The notes: generated from the sequence alone by a model not told the origin. Positions 1 to 7,967 are shown, counted from the first letter of the stretch. The stretch: DNA of 64,000 bases from Halodesulfovibrio marinisediminis DSM 17456 (GCF_900129975.1 NZ_FSRG01000003.1:358727-422726), one strand, 5' to 3'. A program made the numbers and translations.

Positions 1-1
1 G

Positions 2-1936
2 GTGCTTATTCTGCCTTCCGGCGGAAAGGATTGGGACGACTACCACCGTACCGGCTCCATAACAGGCGCATTCATTAAAAACTGCCTGTACTACGGACGC
101 CTGTTTATGTCTGCCACAGCCAACGAGAAAGCGTACCACCATTATCTGCGGCACGAGCTGCGCTACTACATAATAGATTTTGATAACTGCATGTACCGCG
201 TTGAATGCGGGGAAAAGTTTCAGGAAGCGTTGGAAACAGCCGCAGCGGTACGCAGGAACAAGGAAGAGCAGGAAGGCTCCGAAGAATCGGAAGAGAAGCA
301 GAACGAAGAAATGGACTGGCGCAGAGTAGTGCTGGAATCCCCCAAAGGGTGGGACATTTTTCTGCAACATGCGGATGTAAGCAACATAAGCAACGTTTTC
401 CCCGAAATGCTGTACCACGAGGCAGACGAGCTTTTGGAGAAGGAACAGTACTACGTAATGCGTATTAACTTTCCGCGTAAGGCTCCCGTAATTATTCAGT
501 TGGAAGGCTCGTATCTTTCCAGTGCGCAGAACTTTGCAGCAGCATTGCTGAGCAAGACAGCAGGTGGCGACTTCTCCGGAACAAACGGAGATTTTCTGCA
601 TCTGCGAAAACGCTGGCTCAACATTGCCCAGGACAAAAGCAACACCACCGTAAAATACTTGGGCTATGTGCCTTCCGTAAACGCGTATTTGTTCGATGAT
701 GCCGCGTTCTACAAGGGAAAGCAGATTAAGCTGAACAACGAAGGCTACTACCAGATTGGGGACAGAGGCATACGCCCGATACTGAAAGGGCTGAACATAA
801 CAACGGATGGCGTTTTTGACCCGAGCTGGCTGGAAAACTACGTAAAGGCATTCCACTGGCAGGGGCTTTCTCTATTAGCATTCTGGCTCGGCTCACTCTT
901 TGCGCAGCAGATCCGCGAGGAGCAGAAGTCGTTTCCGTTCTTCGAACTCACTGGTGAACCGGGTGCGGGTAAATCTACTATTCTTGAATTCTTGTGGAAG
1001 TGCGTAGGTCGTAACGGCTACGAAGGTTTTGATATTTTAAAAGCCACAGCAGCAGGACAGCGCAGGGCGTTTAGTCAGCTTTCCAACCTGCCTATCGTTC
1101 TTATTGAGTCCGACCGCGACAACGGCAGCAAGGACGGCAGGGTAAAGATGTTTGATATGGACCACTGCAAGCCGTTCTACAACGGACGCGGCACAGGCAC
1201 CCGAGGCGTGAACAACGGCGGTAACGAAGTGTACGACACTATCTTTCAAGGTACGCTCGTAATCTCCCAGAACGCAGAGGTGGGCGGCTCCGAGGCACTG
1301 CTGGAGCGAATAGTGCACTGCCATGCAAGCAAAGATCACCACAGTCTGGGAACACGGGATTTAGCCAGATGGTTTGAGAGACAGACTGCCGAAAACGTCG
1401 GCGGCTTTTTGCGTTGTGCGCTGCGGGCAGAAAAGAAGATTTTAGAGACCTATTTTGCCGCCTTTAAGCACTACGAGGAAAAGTTTGGAAACGAGCTGGA
1501 GAACCTGCGTATATTAAAGAACCATGCGCAAATTGCCGCCTGTGGTGCAGCGCTTGGCGTGCTGTTCCCGCAAATGACACGGCAACGGGTGGATACGTTG
1601 GCCAACTACCTGCTGGAACGAGCCAAGATACGCGAAGGCCGCATAGGGCAGGATCATCCAATAGTGAAAGAGTTCTGGGACGTGTATTACTACTTAAACG
1701 AGGAAGCAGAGACAAAGAAAGAAGGCTTCCTTAATCATTCAACAGATGTGGCAGTAATAGCCATTTCCATACCACAGTTTATTTCAGTTGCCCGTGATGA
1801 AGGTTTCTTCTTCCAACGCAACCTGCTTATTGAGCATCTGCCAACGTCTCAACGGCACGTATTGTTAAGTAAAAGTGTGTCCAGAAAGAGTAGATGGACA
1901 GGAAAGACTATACGTAGGTGGGAGTTTGTAGCCTAA
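2..1936 (+). CDS. Phage primase-helicase, C-terminal part (cut by window edge)
   Basis: The reading frame is open to the left edge, so the true start lies outside the window and the GTG at 2 is not a convincing start. The first ~15 residues (LPSGGKDWDDY) look like the end of a Toprim/primase fold. Further on is a P-loop ATPase: Walker A GEPGAGKS at about residues 318-325 of the visible part and a hydrophobic strand ending in ESDRD near 365-373, which resembles Walker B. This is the usual make-up of phage and plasmid primase-helicases that open the origin and prime replication. A repeat-rich region follows directly, as expected for a replication gene next to an origin. Helicase identity is good; the exact family (DUF927-like or other) is uncertain. 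Confidence 0.8.
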   Translation: MLILPSGGKDWDDYHRTGSITGAFIKNCLYYGRLFMSATANEKAYHHYLRHELRYYIIDFDNCMYRVECGEKFQEALETAAAVRRNKEEQEGSEESEEKQNEEMDWRRVVLESPKGWDIFLQHADVSNISNVFPEMLYHEADELLEKEQYYVMRINFPRKAPVIIQLEGSYLSSAQNFAAALLSKTAGGDFSGTNGDFLHLRKRWLNIAQDKSNTTVKYLGYVPSVNAYLFDDAAFYKGKQIKLNNEGYYQIGDRGIRPILKGLNITTDGVFDPSWLENYVKAFHWQGLSLLAFWLGSLFAQQIREEQKSFPFFELTGEPGAGKSTILEFLWKCVGRNGYEGFDILKATAAGQRRAFSQLSNLPIVLIESDRDNGSKDGRVKMFDMDHCKPFYNGRGTGTRGVNNGGNEVYDTIFQGTLVISQNAEVGGSEALLERIVHCHASKDHHSLGTRDLARWFERQTAENVGGFLRCALRAEKKILETYFAAFKHYEEKFGNELENLRILKNHAQIAACGAALGVLFPQMTRQRVDTLANYLLERAKIREGRIGQDHPIVKEFWDVYYYLNEEAETKKEGFLNHSTDVAVIAISIPQFISVARDEGFFFQRNLLIEHLPTSQRHVLLSKSVSRKSRWTGKTIRRWEFVA

Positions 1937-1957
1937 CTATTTAGTATAATAGATAAA

Positions 1958-1985
1958 GCGCACTGTTTAGTGCGTTTTATTTTGT
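1958..1985 (+). terminator. Rho-independent terminator after primase-helicase
   Basis: Six-base-pair stem CGCACT/AGTGCG (1959-1964 with 1969-1974) followed by TTTTATTTT, 22 bases after the primase stop codon. Confidence 0.65.
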
Positions 1986-1996
1986 CTTTTGGCTGA

Positions 1997-2023
1997 GGGG
2001 GTCGATTATTCTAGACGACCCCC
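1997..2023 (+). repeat. GC-rich hairpin
   Basis: Perfect 8-bp arms GGGGGTCG (1997-2004) and CGACCCCC (2016-2023) with an 11-base loop. It lacks a clear T run and sits just before the GTGTGAC repeat cluster, so it may belong to an origin structure rather than being a terminator. Confidence 0.5.
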
Positions 2024-2031
2024 TAAAAGAA

Positions 2032-2298
2032 GTGTGACTTGTGTGACCTACGTGAACTTGACTGATTTAATTGAATATTTTTAGCTAAAAAAGTGTGACC
2101 AAAGTGTGACAGGTCACACTAGCAAAACCACAGTTTGTCACACTACTACTGTGACCTTTGTGTTTTATTTAAGTGCTTGAATATATTGTAGTATTTCTGT
2201 TTATGTTTGTTTCGGGTCACACTAGTAGTGTGACCCATTTTTGTTAGTTAATTTAATAGGTTAATTTTTAAAAATAACGCGGGTCACACAAGTCACAC
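2032..2298. repeat. GTGTGAC/GTCACAC repeat cluster, candidate phage origin or operator array
   Basis: Ten exact heptamers lie in 267 bp. GTGTGAC begins at 2032, 2041, 2093, 2104 and 2228; the reverse complement GTCACAC begins at 2113, 2137, 2216, 2283 and 2292. Some form inverted pairs: 2104-2119 (2-base spacer), and 2214-2236, a perfect 23-base odd palindrome with arms GGGTCACACTA. The stretch between is AT-rich. Iteron clusters beside a primase-helicase gene are typical of replication origins; repressor binding is an alternative. No gene is seen from 1937 to 2592. Confidence 0.6.
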
Positions 2299-2383
2299 TA
2301 TATAGATGGGCGTCTAGAGAATATCCATTCTTAGTGTTTTCGTTTTGCTTATAGAGAGTTGATTGGTGATGAAAAAACTCCCT

Positions 2384-2412
2384 TCCCCGACGATTATTTG
2401 GGGAGCTTTTTT
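2384..2412 (+). terminator. Possible weak terminator
   Basis: Short stem TCCCC/GGGGA (2384-2388 with 2400-2404) followed by GCTTTTTTCTC. It would insulate the repeat cluster from the next promoter. The stem is short. Confidence 0.4.
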
Positions 2413-2441
2413 CTCATTGTTTGAAATTATTGCTTTTTGCG

Positions 2442-2469
2442 TTGACCGAATACGTAATTGGAGTAGAAT
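2442..2469 (+). promoter_or_regulatory. Sigma-70 type promoter for the satD-like operon
   Basis: TTGACC (2442-2447), a 16-base spacer and TAGAAT (2464-2469). The -10 box overlaps the first arm of the 29-bp repeat array, so a protein bound there would block RNA polymerase. Confidence 0.5.
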
Positions 2470-2546
2470 TGCTCCCTAGAAAGCAATTAGCATTAAATTG
2501 CGCTTTAAAGAGCAATTTGCCCTAAATTGCGTATTAGAGAGCAACT
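2467..2546. repeat. Three tandem 29-bp units, each an inverted repeat (operator array)
   Basis: AATTGC begins at 2467, 2496 and 2525; GCAATT (GCAACT in the last) begins at 2483, 2512 and 2541. Each unit is AATTGC-N10-GCAATT and the period is exactly 29 bases. The array runs from the -10 box into the leader of the next gene. The strict spacing and dyad symmetry suggest cooperative repressor binding, possibly by the HTH-containing product of the gene it precedes. Confidence 0.65.
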
Positions 2547-2592
2547 TTTGTGTTCGGTTGAAGTAGGGAACAATGCTAGCGTGGAGGAAGCA

Positions 2593-3195
2593 ATGGATAC
2601 AGTGTGCGTGCTGACAGGAGACTTGATTGATTCCCAAGGGGGGCAGACAGCGCTTTACCTTGAGGCGATAAACAGCATTTTAGAAGAGCTGAAAAACAAG
2701 CAAAAAATATTGCGCTCTGATTTATATAGAGGGGATGAATTTCAGATTACGACCTTGCCAGAAGAAGGGCTGCTTTGTGCCTTGTATATACGTGCTTCGT
2801 TAAGAGCTCAAAATGCCAAGTGGGATGCAAAAATTTCTATTGCGTTTGGTGAAGAGAAAGAAAGCGATGGAGCGTATGGCGCTGCCTATCTGCATTCCGG
2901 AAGAAATCTAGACTCGTTATCTGCTAACACCCGCATGCAGATAATGGTTGAAGAGCAAAAGTTTTCTGTGCTGGCGCAAACGATGGATTACATAATTAGC
3001 GGTTGGAGCCAGACAACAGCAAGAGCCGTTAGGGCAAGGCTGTATGCAAAAACTGCAAAGGAAGCAGCAGAGCAACTGCAAATTTCTCCTGCCAATGTTT
3101 CGCGTGCACTTAAACGTGGCGGCTATGAGGTTCTTTTAGGTTTGGCAAAGTTTATATACGAGGCAGGAGGGTTAGATGAGCATTCCCAATCTTAA
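2593..3195 (+). CDS. SatD-like protein with C-terminal helix-turn-helix
   Basis: About 200 residues. The chosen start is ATG 2593, which has GGAGG 6-8 bases upstream; an in-frame TTG at 2527 lies inside the repeat array and lacks a ribosome site. The N-terminal half has the SatD-family signature: strand VLTGDLIDS at the start and RGDEFQ near residue 50. The C-terminal ~50 residues (EAAEQLQISPANVSRAL) form a helix-turn-helix. The gene overlaps the next one by 20 bases, so the two are translationally coupled. The HTH and the upstream operator-like repeats make autoregulation plausible. The biochemical function of SatD proteins is not established. Confidence 0.7.
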   Translation: MDTVCVLTGDLIDSQGGQTALYLEAINSILEELKNKQKILRSDLYRGDEFQITTLPEEGLLCALYIRASLRAQNAKWDAKISIAFGEEKESDGAYGAAYLHSGRNLDSLSANTRMQIMVEEQKFSVLAQTMDYIISGWSQTTARAVRARLYAKTAKEAAEQLQISPANVSRALKRGGYEVLLGLAKFIYEAGGLDEHSQS

Positions 3196-3952
3196 CTGGC
3201 TGTTGCTGCTTTTAATTGGGCATTTTTTAGCAGATTTTCTTTTTCAAAAAGATGCATGGGTTGCGGAAAAGAATGAAAAACATTTTGCCGCACCTTCCTT
3301 ATATATTCATGTACTGTTGCATGCCGTTTTTTCCGGCCTGATTGTTTTTGCTTTTTATGCAGCGCAAGATGCAAAAGCGTTTCTTCCAAGCTTAGGCGCA
3401 GCTGCGGTTATTTGTATAAGTCACCTTGGAATTGATCTGGCGAAAACTTATGCACAAAAAAATACGCTATCATTTCTTTTAGACCAGCTACTCCATCTTG
3501 TGGTTATTGTAGGCTTATGGATGTGGATCACAGCACAAGGTGGTGTGGTAGTAGAGCTTGTAAAAAATGCTAACTACACCAAGTGGTCTCTTTTGTTTCT
3601 TGCATATTTTGTGTTGTATATGCCTACAGGCATCCTAATAGGAATGCTGCTGCAAAAATGGGCACCTCAAAATGGACAGGTAGGGCAGACCAGAGATGAT
3701 GCTGTAACGGCTGACTCTCTTAAGCAAGCCGGAAAATGGATAGGCTACTTAGAGCGCACGCTTATTCTAACTTTTGTTATTACCAATCACATATCAGCAG
3801 TAGGTTTTTTATTTGCCGCAAAATCTATTTTCCGTTTCGGTGAATTGAGCAATGCGGAACATGTAATAAAAACAGAATATGTACTGCTAGGTACGCTATA
3901 TTCATATACGTGTAGCTTGCTGGTTGGTTTTGCTGTTCAACGATTGCTGTAA
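3176..3952 (+). CDS. DUF3307 family membrane protein
   Basis: 258 residues. ATG 3176 is preceded by AGGAGGG. The N-terminus has the DUF3307 pattern: a hydrophobic helix with GHFLADFLFQKDAWV and then several charged residues and HVLLHA. About five to six membrane segments follow. DUF3307 proteins are integral membrane proteins often found beside SatD-like genes, as here with a 20-base overlap, so the pair probably acts together. Function is unknown. A strong terminator follows within 20 bases, closing a two-gene unit. Confidence 0.75.
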   Translation: MSIPNLNWLLLLLIGHFLADFLFQKDAWVAEKNEKHFAAPSLYIHVLLHAVFSGLIVFAFYAAQDAKAFLPSLGAAAVICISHLGIDLAKTYAQKNTLSFLLDQLLHLVVIVGLWMWITAQGGVVVELVKNANYTKWSLLFLAYFVLYMPTGILIGMLLQKWAPQNGQVGQTRDDAVTADSLKQAGKWIGYLERTLILTFVITNHISAVGFLFAAKSIFRFGELSNAEHVIKTEYVLLGTLYSYTCSLLVGFAVQRLL

Positions 3953-3967
3953 TAGAACAGGAAAAAT

Positions 3968-4004
3968 CTCCCCCGATCTCTTGATGAGTTCGGGGGAGTT
4001 TTTT
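3968..4004 (+). terminator. Rho-independent terminator
   Basis: CTCCCCCGA (3968-3976) pairs with TCGGGGGAG (3990-3998), followed by TTTTTT. It closes the satD-like/DUF3307 unit. Confidence 0.85.
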
Positions 4005-4084
4005 GTACTAGATGAAATAGAAGTAAGCACATGTTTACAAAGTGTGAGATCTTATGTAACCCTCAGAAACAAAGAGAAATTTTA
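3968..4084 (+). repeat. Direct repeat copy 1: terminator plus leader cassette (~117 bp)
   Basis: This block matches 4461-4578 at roughly 90% by eye, with one single-base length difference. It holds a terminator followed by an AT-rich leader containing AGAAGTAAGCACAT and AAACAAAGAGAAATTTT. The two copies flank the small gene at 4098-4439 exactly, so that gene sits in a repeat-bounded cassette. Confidence 0.8.
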
Positions 4085-4097
4085 AATTGGGGGAACC

Positions 4098-4439
4098 ATG
4101 ACGAAGTATCAACGTGCGCTCCAGATTTGGAGCATTCTTATTTGTGCTGCTAGGGAACGGAAAAGCTACACCTATGGCGAGATTGCAAGAATTTTGGGTG
4201 TAGGCAGAGCTGACTTCATAGGTACCTACTTGGGACCGATAATGTATCACTGTGATGAAGTCGGATATCCAGCATTGACTGTTCTTGTGGTACGAAAAGA
4301 TACAGGGTGTCCGGGAGAGGGGTTGATTACTGTCTCAGAGGACGAGTTAGATATTGAACGCGAAAGAGTATTTAAATTCAATTGGTTTGCTCTTGAACCA
4401 CCGCAGATTGAAGATTTTGAAGAAACAGATCAGGCTTAG
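4098..4439 (+). CDS. Small AGT/MGMT-like hypothetical protein
   Basis: 113 residues, ATG with GGGGGAACC just upstream. The N-terminal part (ILICAARERKSYTYGEIARILGV) looks like the winged-helix region of alkyltransferase-like proteins, followed by a proline/glycine stretch (VVRKDTGCPGEGL). There is no PCHR-type methyl-acceptor cysteine motif, so it is not an active O6-alkylguanine transferase. Its own terminator-leader repeats lie on both sides, which points to a cassette gene. Related small proteins of unknown function occur in mobile elements; the assignment is tentative. Confidence 0.5.
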   Translation: MTKYQRALQIWSILICAARERKSYTYGEIARILGVGRADFIGTYLGPIMYHCDEVGYPALTVLVVRKDTGCPGEGLITVSEDELDIERERVFKFNWFALEPPQIEDFEETDQA

Positions 4440-4460
4440 AGTGTCTGGTTAGACAACTTA

Positions 4461-4578
4461 CTCCCCCAATCTCTTGATGAGGTCGGGGGAGTTTTTTTGT
4501 ACTTAACGAAATAGAAGTAAGCACATATTTACAAAGTGTGAAATCTTATGTAACGCCCAGAAACAAAGAGAAATTTTC
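4461..4578 (+). repeat. Direct repeat copy 2: terminator plus leader cassette
   Basis: It carries CTCCCCC...GGGGGAG with TTTTTTT (terminator, 4461-4498) and then the same leader as 3999-4084. It terminates the AGT-like gene and supplies the leader region of the coiled-coil gene starting at 4671. Confidence 0.8.
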
Positions 4579-4670
4579 AAATAAACTTATTTCTATTTAG
4601 AGATTGGCTGTATCTTCCGGGGTTGGAAAGATCCTAGAGTTAGCATTAGAATGGATATTGGGAGGGCGGT

Positions 4671-5981
4671 GTGGCTGAAGATAAAAAAAGTAAATATCAA
4701 GAGCTGGTTGATAGGGCTGTAAGAGCTAGTCGTGCAGAGGGGTTTGATAAGGCCGCTTATGAGACGGATGCTATTCCTTACGTTCATGGGGCTGCGCAAG
4801 GTGGATTAATGAGTGGAAGTTCATCTGAACGGAAACGAATTCGTGTTCTTGAGGATGAGATTGCAGACTTGAAATCTTCACTCCAAAGTCAGCAACAAAT
4901 AATAGAGAGCTTAAAGAAATCAACCACTCAATTTCAAGATAAGATCGAAACTCAATATAAGAAGTTAAGAGATGATCAAGCTTCCTTTGTTGAAGATACG
5001 TTTGGAAATTTAGATCAACGGCTTGAAAGCTGGTATGGGAAGATGGCTTATCTCAGTGACGCTTTCGATGGATTGCAAAAGAAAGAGAAAAAGCTTTTTG
5101 ATTTCTATAATAAATTTATGGGTACGTCTGATGTGAATCAAAAAGAGATTTCATTAGAAGAATATCAAAAACTCTCTCCAGAAGAGCAGGCAACATGTTT
5201 CATTGATGAAGAGGATAGGGTTTACTGTTTAGAGGGAGAACGAACGATTGGGCGTTTTGAAGAAATAGAGAGTGTGATGTCAGAGATAGAGCTTGAACGG
5301 TTTAAGTATCAGGAACGGTATGAAAAACTTTATCAAGAGATTGCTGAGCTAAGAGGTGGGGCAACTAATGAGGGGCTCGGTAAGGCATATGCAGAAGCAG
5401 AGAAAAAACACTTTTACTCGAATATCGTTTGGAACATCCTGTTATTATTTTCTGTTGCCTCATTAGCGGCAGTTCCGCTTGCATGGGATCATTATTTTAG
5501 TTTTCCAGCATGGGTTCAGCAATACGCTCCATATGGGCGAATTATGTTTTTTGCATCATTTGAGTTACCAATGATGTTTGTTGTGTTTATTGCAAGTAAG
5601 AACTCTAATTTATATAGGCGACTTGCAGAAGAATATAGATACAAAAAGACATTGGCATTTACCTACAACGGTCTTCAATCAGAAATTGGCAAAATTAAAA
5701 ATCCTGAAAAGGCAAGCGCACTAGCTGAGAAGTTATTAGAGCAATCCTTGGCAGCTTCAGGAGCTAATCCTAGCGCTTTGGTGAATGAAGCAAAGTCTGA
5801 TTTGCCTATGATGAAGTTATTGGAATTGGCAGAGAAATACGGTGAAGGTGTCGTTGAGATAACAAAAGGTCTGAGAGGATCGAAGGTGTCTATTCAGCCA
5901 CGTGATGTGAAAAGTTCTCAGAATGATAAGGCTGTCGAAGAAGACAAAAAAGAAGCAGTGGATAATAAAGTTGCTGCCTAA
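4671..5981 (+). CDS. Coiled-coil membrane protein, partner of KAP NTPase
   Basis: 436 residues from GTG 4671, with GGGAGGG 5-6 bases upstream. Layout: a charged N-terminus; a long heptad-like coiled coil at about residues 50-115 and again near 190-230; then two membrane helices near 251-272 and 289-310; then RLAEEYRYKKTLAFTYNGLQ and a soluble tail with a highly charged end. This domain order (coiled coil, TM pair, conserved EYR-K-LA segment) occurs in uncharacterised proteins of mobile elements. The KAP ATPase gene follows after ~145 bases including a terminator. A sensor or membrane anchor role is inferred only. Confidence 0.6.
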   Translation: MAEDKKSKYQELVDRAVRASRAEGFDKAAYETDAIPYVHGAAQGGLMSGSSSERKRIRVLEDEIADLKSSLQSQQQIIESLKKSTTQFQDKIETQYKKLRDDQASFVEDTFGNLDQRLESWYGKMAYLSDAFDGLQKKEKKLFDFYNKFMGTSDVNQKEISLEEYQKLSPEEQATCFIDEEDRVYCLEGERTIGRFEEIESVMSEIELERFKYQERYEKLYQEIAELRGGATNEGLGKAYAEAEKKHFYSNIVWNILLLFSVASLAAVPLAWDHYFSFPAWVQQYAPYGRIMFFASFELPMMFVVFIASKNSNLYRRLAEEYRYKKTLAFTYNGLQSEIGKIKNPEKASALAEKLLEQSLAASGANPSALVNEAKSDLPMMKLLELAEKYGEGVVEITKGLRGSKVSIQPRDVKSSQNDKAVEEDKKEAVDNKVAA

Positions 5982-5992
5982 AAAATTTCCAT

Positions 5993-6024
5993 CCCCCAAC
6001 CTTTACTAGCTTGGGGGAATTTTT
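5993..6024 (+). terminator. Rho-independent terminator
   Basis: CCCCCAA (5993-5999) pairs with TTGGGGG (6011-6017), then AATTTTTTTG. It lies between the coiled-coil gene and the KAP gene, so the latter probably has its own promoter or relies on read-through. Confidence 0.75.
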
Positions 6025-6127
6025 TTGTCTTTTTTTCGGGTTGCACATCTCATTTCTGTACAAATTATCTATGTTCTGGAATGGTTAGCGCCTATTTGAA
6101 ATCTAATGGAACTATTTGGAGATATAT

Positions 6128-7558
6128 ATGCGTCTTTTTCCACCAGAGCCGGTTATTGGTCCAAGAGATGGTTTTAATGGGCACGATATTTTTGGGTATG
6201 CAAAATTTGGTGAGCAGCTGAAAGATTTTTATGCGAAGTTTGATGACCCACTTGTTGGTGTGCTCGATGCTCCATGGGGGAGTGGTAAGAGTACCTTCAT
6301 TAAAATGTGGTGCGGGCACATGCGCAATGCTGGGTATCCGGTAATTGAGTTTGATGCGTTTAAGAATGATTATACAAATGATGCTTTTATGGCACTGGTA
6401 GGAGAAGTTTTTGCCAAGGCAGAAGAGTATTGTAACGCAGTGAAAGAAAGCGAAGAGTCAGTTCTTCCTGAAGAGCTTAAAAGCCGTCTCGTTGAGAAGG
6501 GAAATAAGTTTTATCAAGCTGCCCGCAAACGTGGAGTTAATTTTTTAAAGATTACGGGTAATGGTATTGCCAAAAAACTTGCTGGGAAGGTGATTGGTGA
6601 TGAAGAATTCGCCCAGTTGAAAGAAGAGTTTGGTGAGTTCTCAGCAGAATTGATTAAAGATGGTGTCGAAAACGGCGGCAAAGAAATTGGAACGGCGATA
6701 TCAGATTTGATTGACTCAAAATTTGCCATAAGGAGTGAAGAGAAAAGAGCGTTTGAAGATTTTTCAGAACAACTGTCTGAAATCGCAAAACAACTATCCA
6801 TGGCTGCCTTACGGCTCGGTTCAGTTAGTGTCGACAGTTTAGACCCCAATGATACAAAACGCCCACTTATTTTTGTTATTGATGAACTAGATCGCTGTAA
6901 GCCTACTTTTGCATTAGAGTTACTTGAAAAGATTAAACACTTCTTTTCTGTACCTAATGTTCATTTTTTACTTGTAACCAACCTTGACCAACTAAGTAAG
7001 GTTGTAAAATGTGAGTATGGTTCAGAGATTGACGGGGCAACTTACCTTCAAAAGTTTTATGATGTTGTATTTAGTCTTCCGAATGGAAATCAAGCTTACC
7101 AAAAAGAGTTTTATGAAACTTTTTGTAACTATGTGATTGATACATGTGACAGCACAGTTCCAGGAAATTGGTTTACTCCAGTGGTGCTATCTAAGCAGCT
7201 CTCCTTGAGAAGTATCATAAAGGCACATGCGTATTCAGCTGGTTTTATAGGGAGAGGGCATGGAGTAGCTCTTAGTAGTAAGCTTGTTTATATTGGTTTG
7301 GGGTTTATGAAGGTTATATCTCCTGAAGTTTTTGCCAAAGCTCTTGAAGGAAGCTTGGAACTTGTTGATATTCATTCTTTCTTTGACTCTGAGGAACGAA
7401 GTATTGACAGAATGAAGAGTATTTTTACCTACTTAATTGGAGAACTTCCTGTTGAGCATGAGCTTCGCCAAGCATTGGATAATGACTTTTTCTATTATGA
7501 CTGTCCATCTGTTGAGATGTTTGCTCAGAATATGAATCAATTAAGGATTACAGCATGA
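6128..7558 (+). CDS. KAP family P-loop NTPase
   Basis: 476 residues. ATG 6128 is chosen because TTGGAG lies 7 bases upstream; a TTG at 6116 is also in frame. Walker A is APWGSGKST (residues 48-56); Walker B is IFVIDELDRCKP with DELD at 252-255; a following strand LLVTNLDQL fits sensor 1 of the KAP/STAND ATPase group. The insert at about 95-230 is amphipathic and helical and replaces the membrane insert of many KAP members. KAP NTPases include PifA of plasmid F, which excludes phage T7, and others in defence contexts. Here it lies in a prophage accessory slot next to a coiled-coil membrane protein, which suggests a two-component exclusion system. Confidence 0.8.
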   Translation: MRLFPPEPVIGPRDGFNGHDIFGYAKFGEQLKDFYAKFDDPLVGVLDAPWGSGKSTFIKMWCGHMRNAGYPVIEFDAFKNDYTNDAFMALVGEVFAKAEEYCNAVKESEESVLPEELKSRLVEKGNKFYQAARKRGVNFLKITGNGIAKKLAGKVIGDEEFAQLKEEFGEFSAELIKDGVENGGKEIGTAISDLIDSKFAIRSEEKRAFEDFSEQLSEIAKQLSMAALRLGSVSVDSLDPNDTKRPLIFVIDELDRCKPTFALELLEKIKHFFSVPNVHFLLVTNLDQLSKVVKCEYGSEIDGATYLQKFYDVVFSLPNGNQAYQKEFYETFCNYVIDTCDSTVPGNWFTPVVLSKQLSLRSIIKAHAYSAGFIGRGHGVALSSKLVYIGLGFMKVISPEVFAKALEGSLELVDIHSFFDSEERSIDRMKSIFTYLIGELPVEHELRQALDNDFFYYDCPSVEMFAQNMNQLRITA

Positions 7559-7579
7559 GCAGGATGATAGTAATAACTT

Positions 7580-7607
7580 GGGGCAGCTTTTTAAAATGCT
7601 GCTCCCC
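7580..7607 (+). terminator. Hairpin after KAP gene
   Basis: GGGGCAGC (7580-7587) pairs with GCTGCtCCCC (7598-7607). There is no T run on the plus strand, so termination strength is doubtful. Confidence 0.4.
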
Positions 7608-7615
7608 CGCCCCAT

Positions 7616-7644
7616 TTGACACCCACCCAAAAAAACGACATATT
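7616..7644 (+). promoter_or_regulatory. Promoter of structured RNA copy A
   Basis: Perfect TTGACA (7616-7621), a 17-base spacer and CATATT (7639-7644). Copy B has TTGACA and TACATT at the same spacing, so the promoter is conserved together with the RNA. Confidence 0.7.
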
Positions 7645-7650
7645 TCTCCC

Positions 7651-7906
7651 TAGGTGCTTCAACACGCCTAAGTTTTTAAGTTTTCCGACTAGCGGCTTTC
7701 CGCTCCCGTAAGAAGTGGTTTTTTTGCGCCCAGCGTTTGGGTTTACGTGTCCTTAGGATACGTGTATCCGGCGAATACAGAGCAGCAAAATTACATTTAC
7801 CAAGCTAATTTTTGGTCGGGAGTACGAGGGCTATACAATACCCGCAAGGGGAAATCCCTCTGGTCGTATCTAGTTGGGCGACTGTTGAAGCTCCCGATCT
7901 TTTTTT
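7651..7906 (+). ncRNA. Candidate structured RNA, copy A
   Basis: About 255 nt from the predicted start to a T run. Blocks shared with copy B (33561-33795) are CCTAGG near the start, a hairpin AGCGG/CCGCT followed by TCCCGT(A/T)AGAAGTGG and seven T residues, a TAGGATA hairpin, and a 3' three-way junction. In the junction the outer stem GGTCGGGAG (7814-7822) pairs with CTCCCGATC (7891-7899). Stem 2 is GAGGG (7826-7830) with CCCTC (7856-7860), enclosing CCC-GCAA-GGG (7841-7850). Stem 3 is GTCG/CGAC (7863-7866 with 7879-7882). Copy B changes the bases but keeps the pairs. The outer stem plus T run also serves as terminator. I do not recognise the RNA family. An open frame at 7747-7998 crosses it but has no coding signs. 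Confidence 0.7.
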
Positions 7907-7967
7907 ATTTGCGTGAACTCAACATAGCGCGAATAAATTCAACAAATAACCAACTAGGAGCTGCCTC

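Noticed and set aside
2467..2546. CRISPR-like periodic repeats
   Set aside because: Only three units, each a dyad, with 7- to 10-base gaps and no spacers or cas genes; operator array fits better. No CRISPR array was seen in the window.
4098..4439. Active O6-alkylguanine-DNA alkyltransferase
   Set aside because: The PCHR acceptor-site motif is missing.
7651..7906. Retron msr-msd or diversity-generating retroelement RNA
   Set aside because: No reverse transcriptase gene anywhere in the window.
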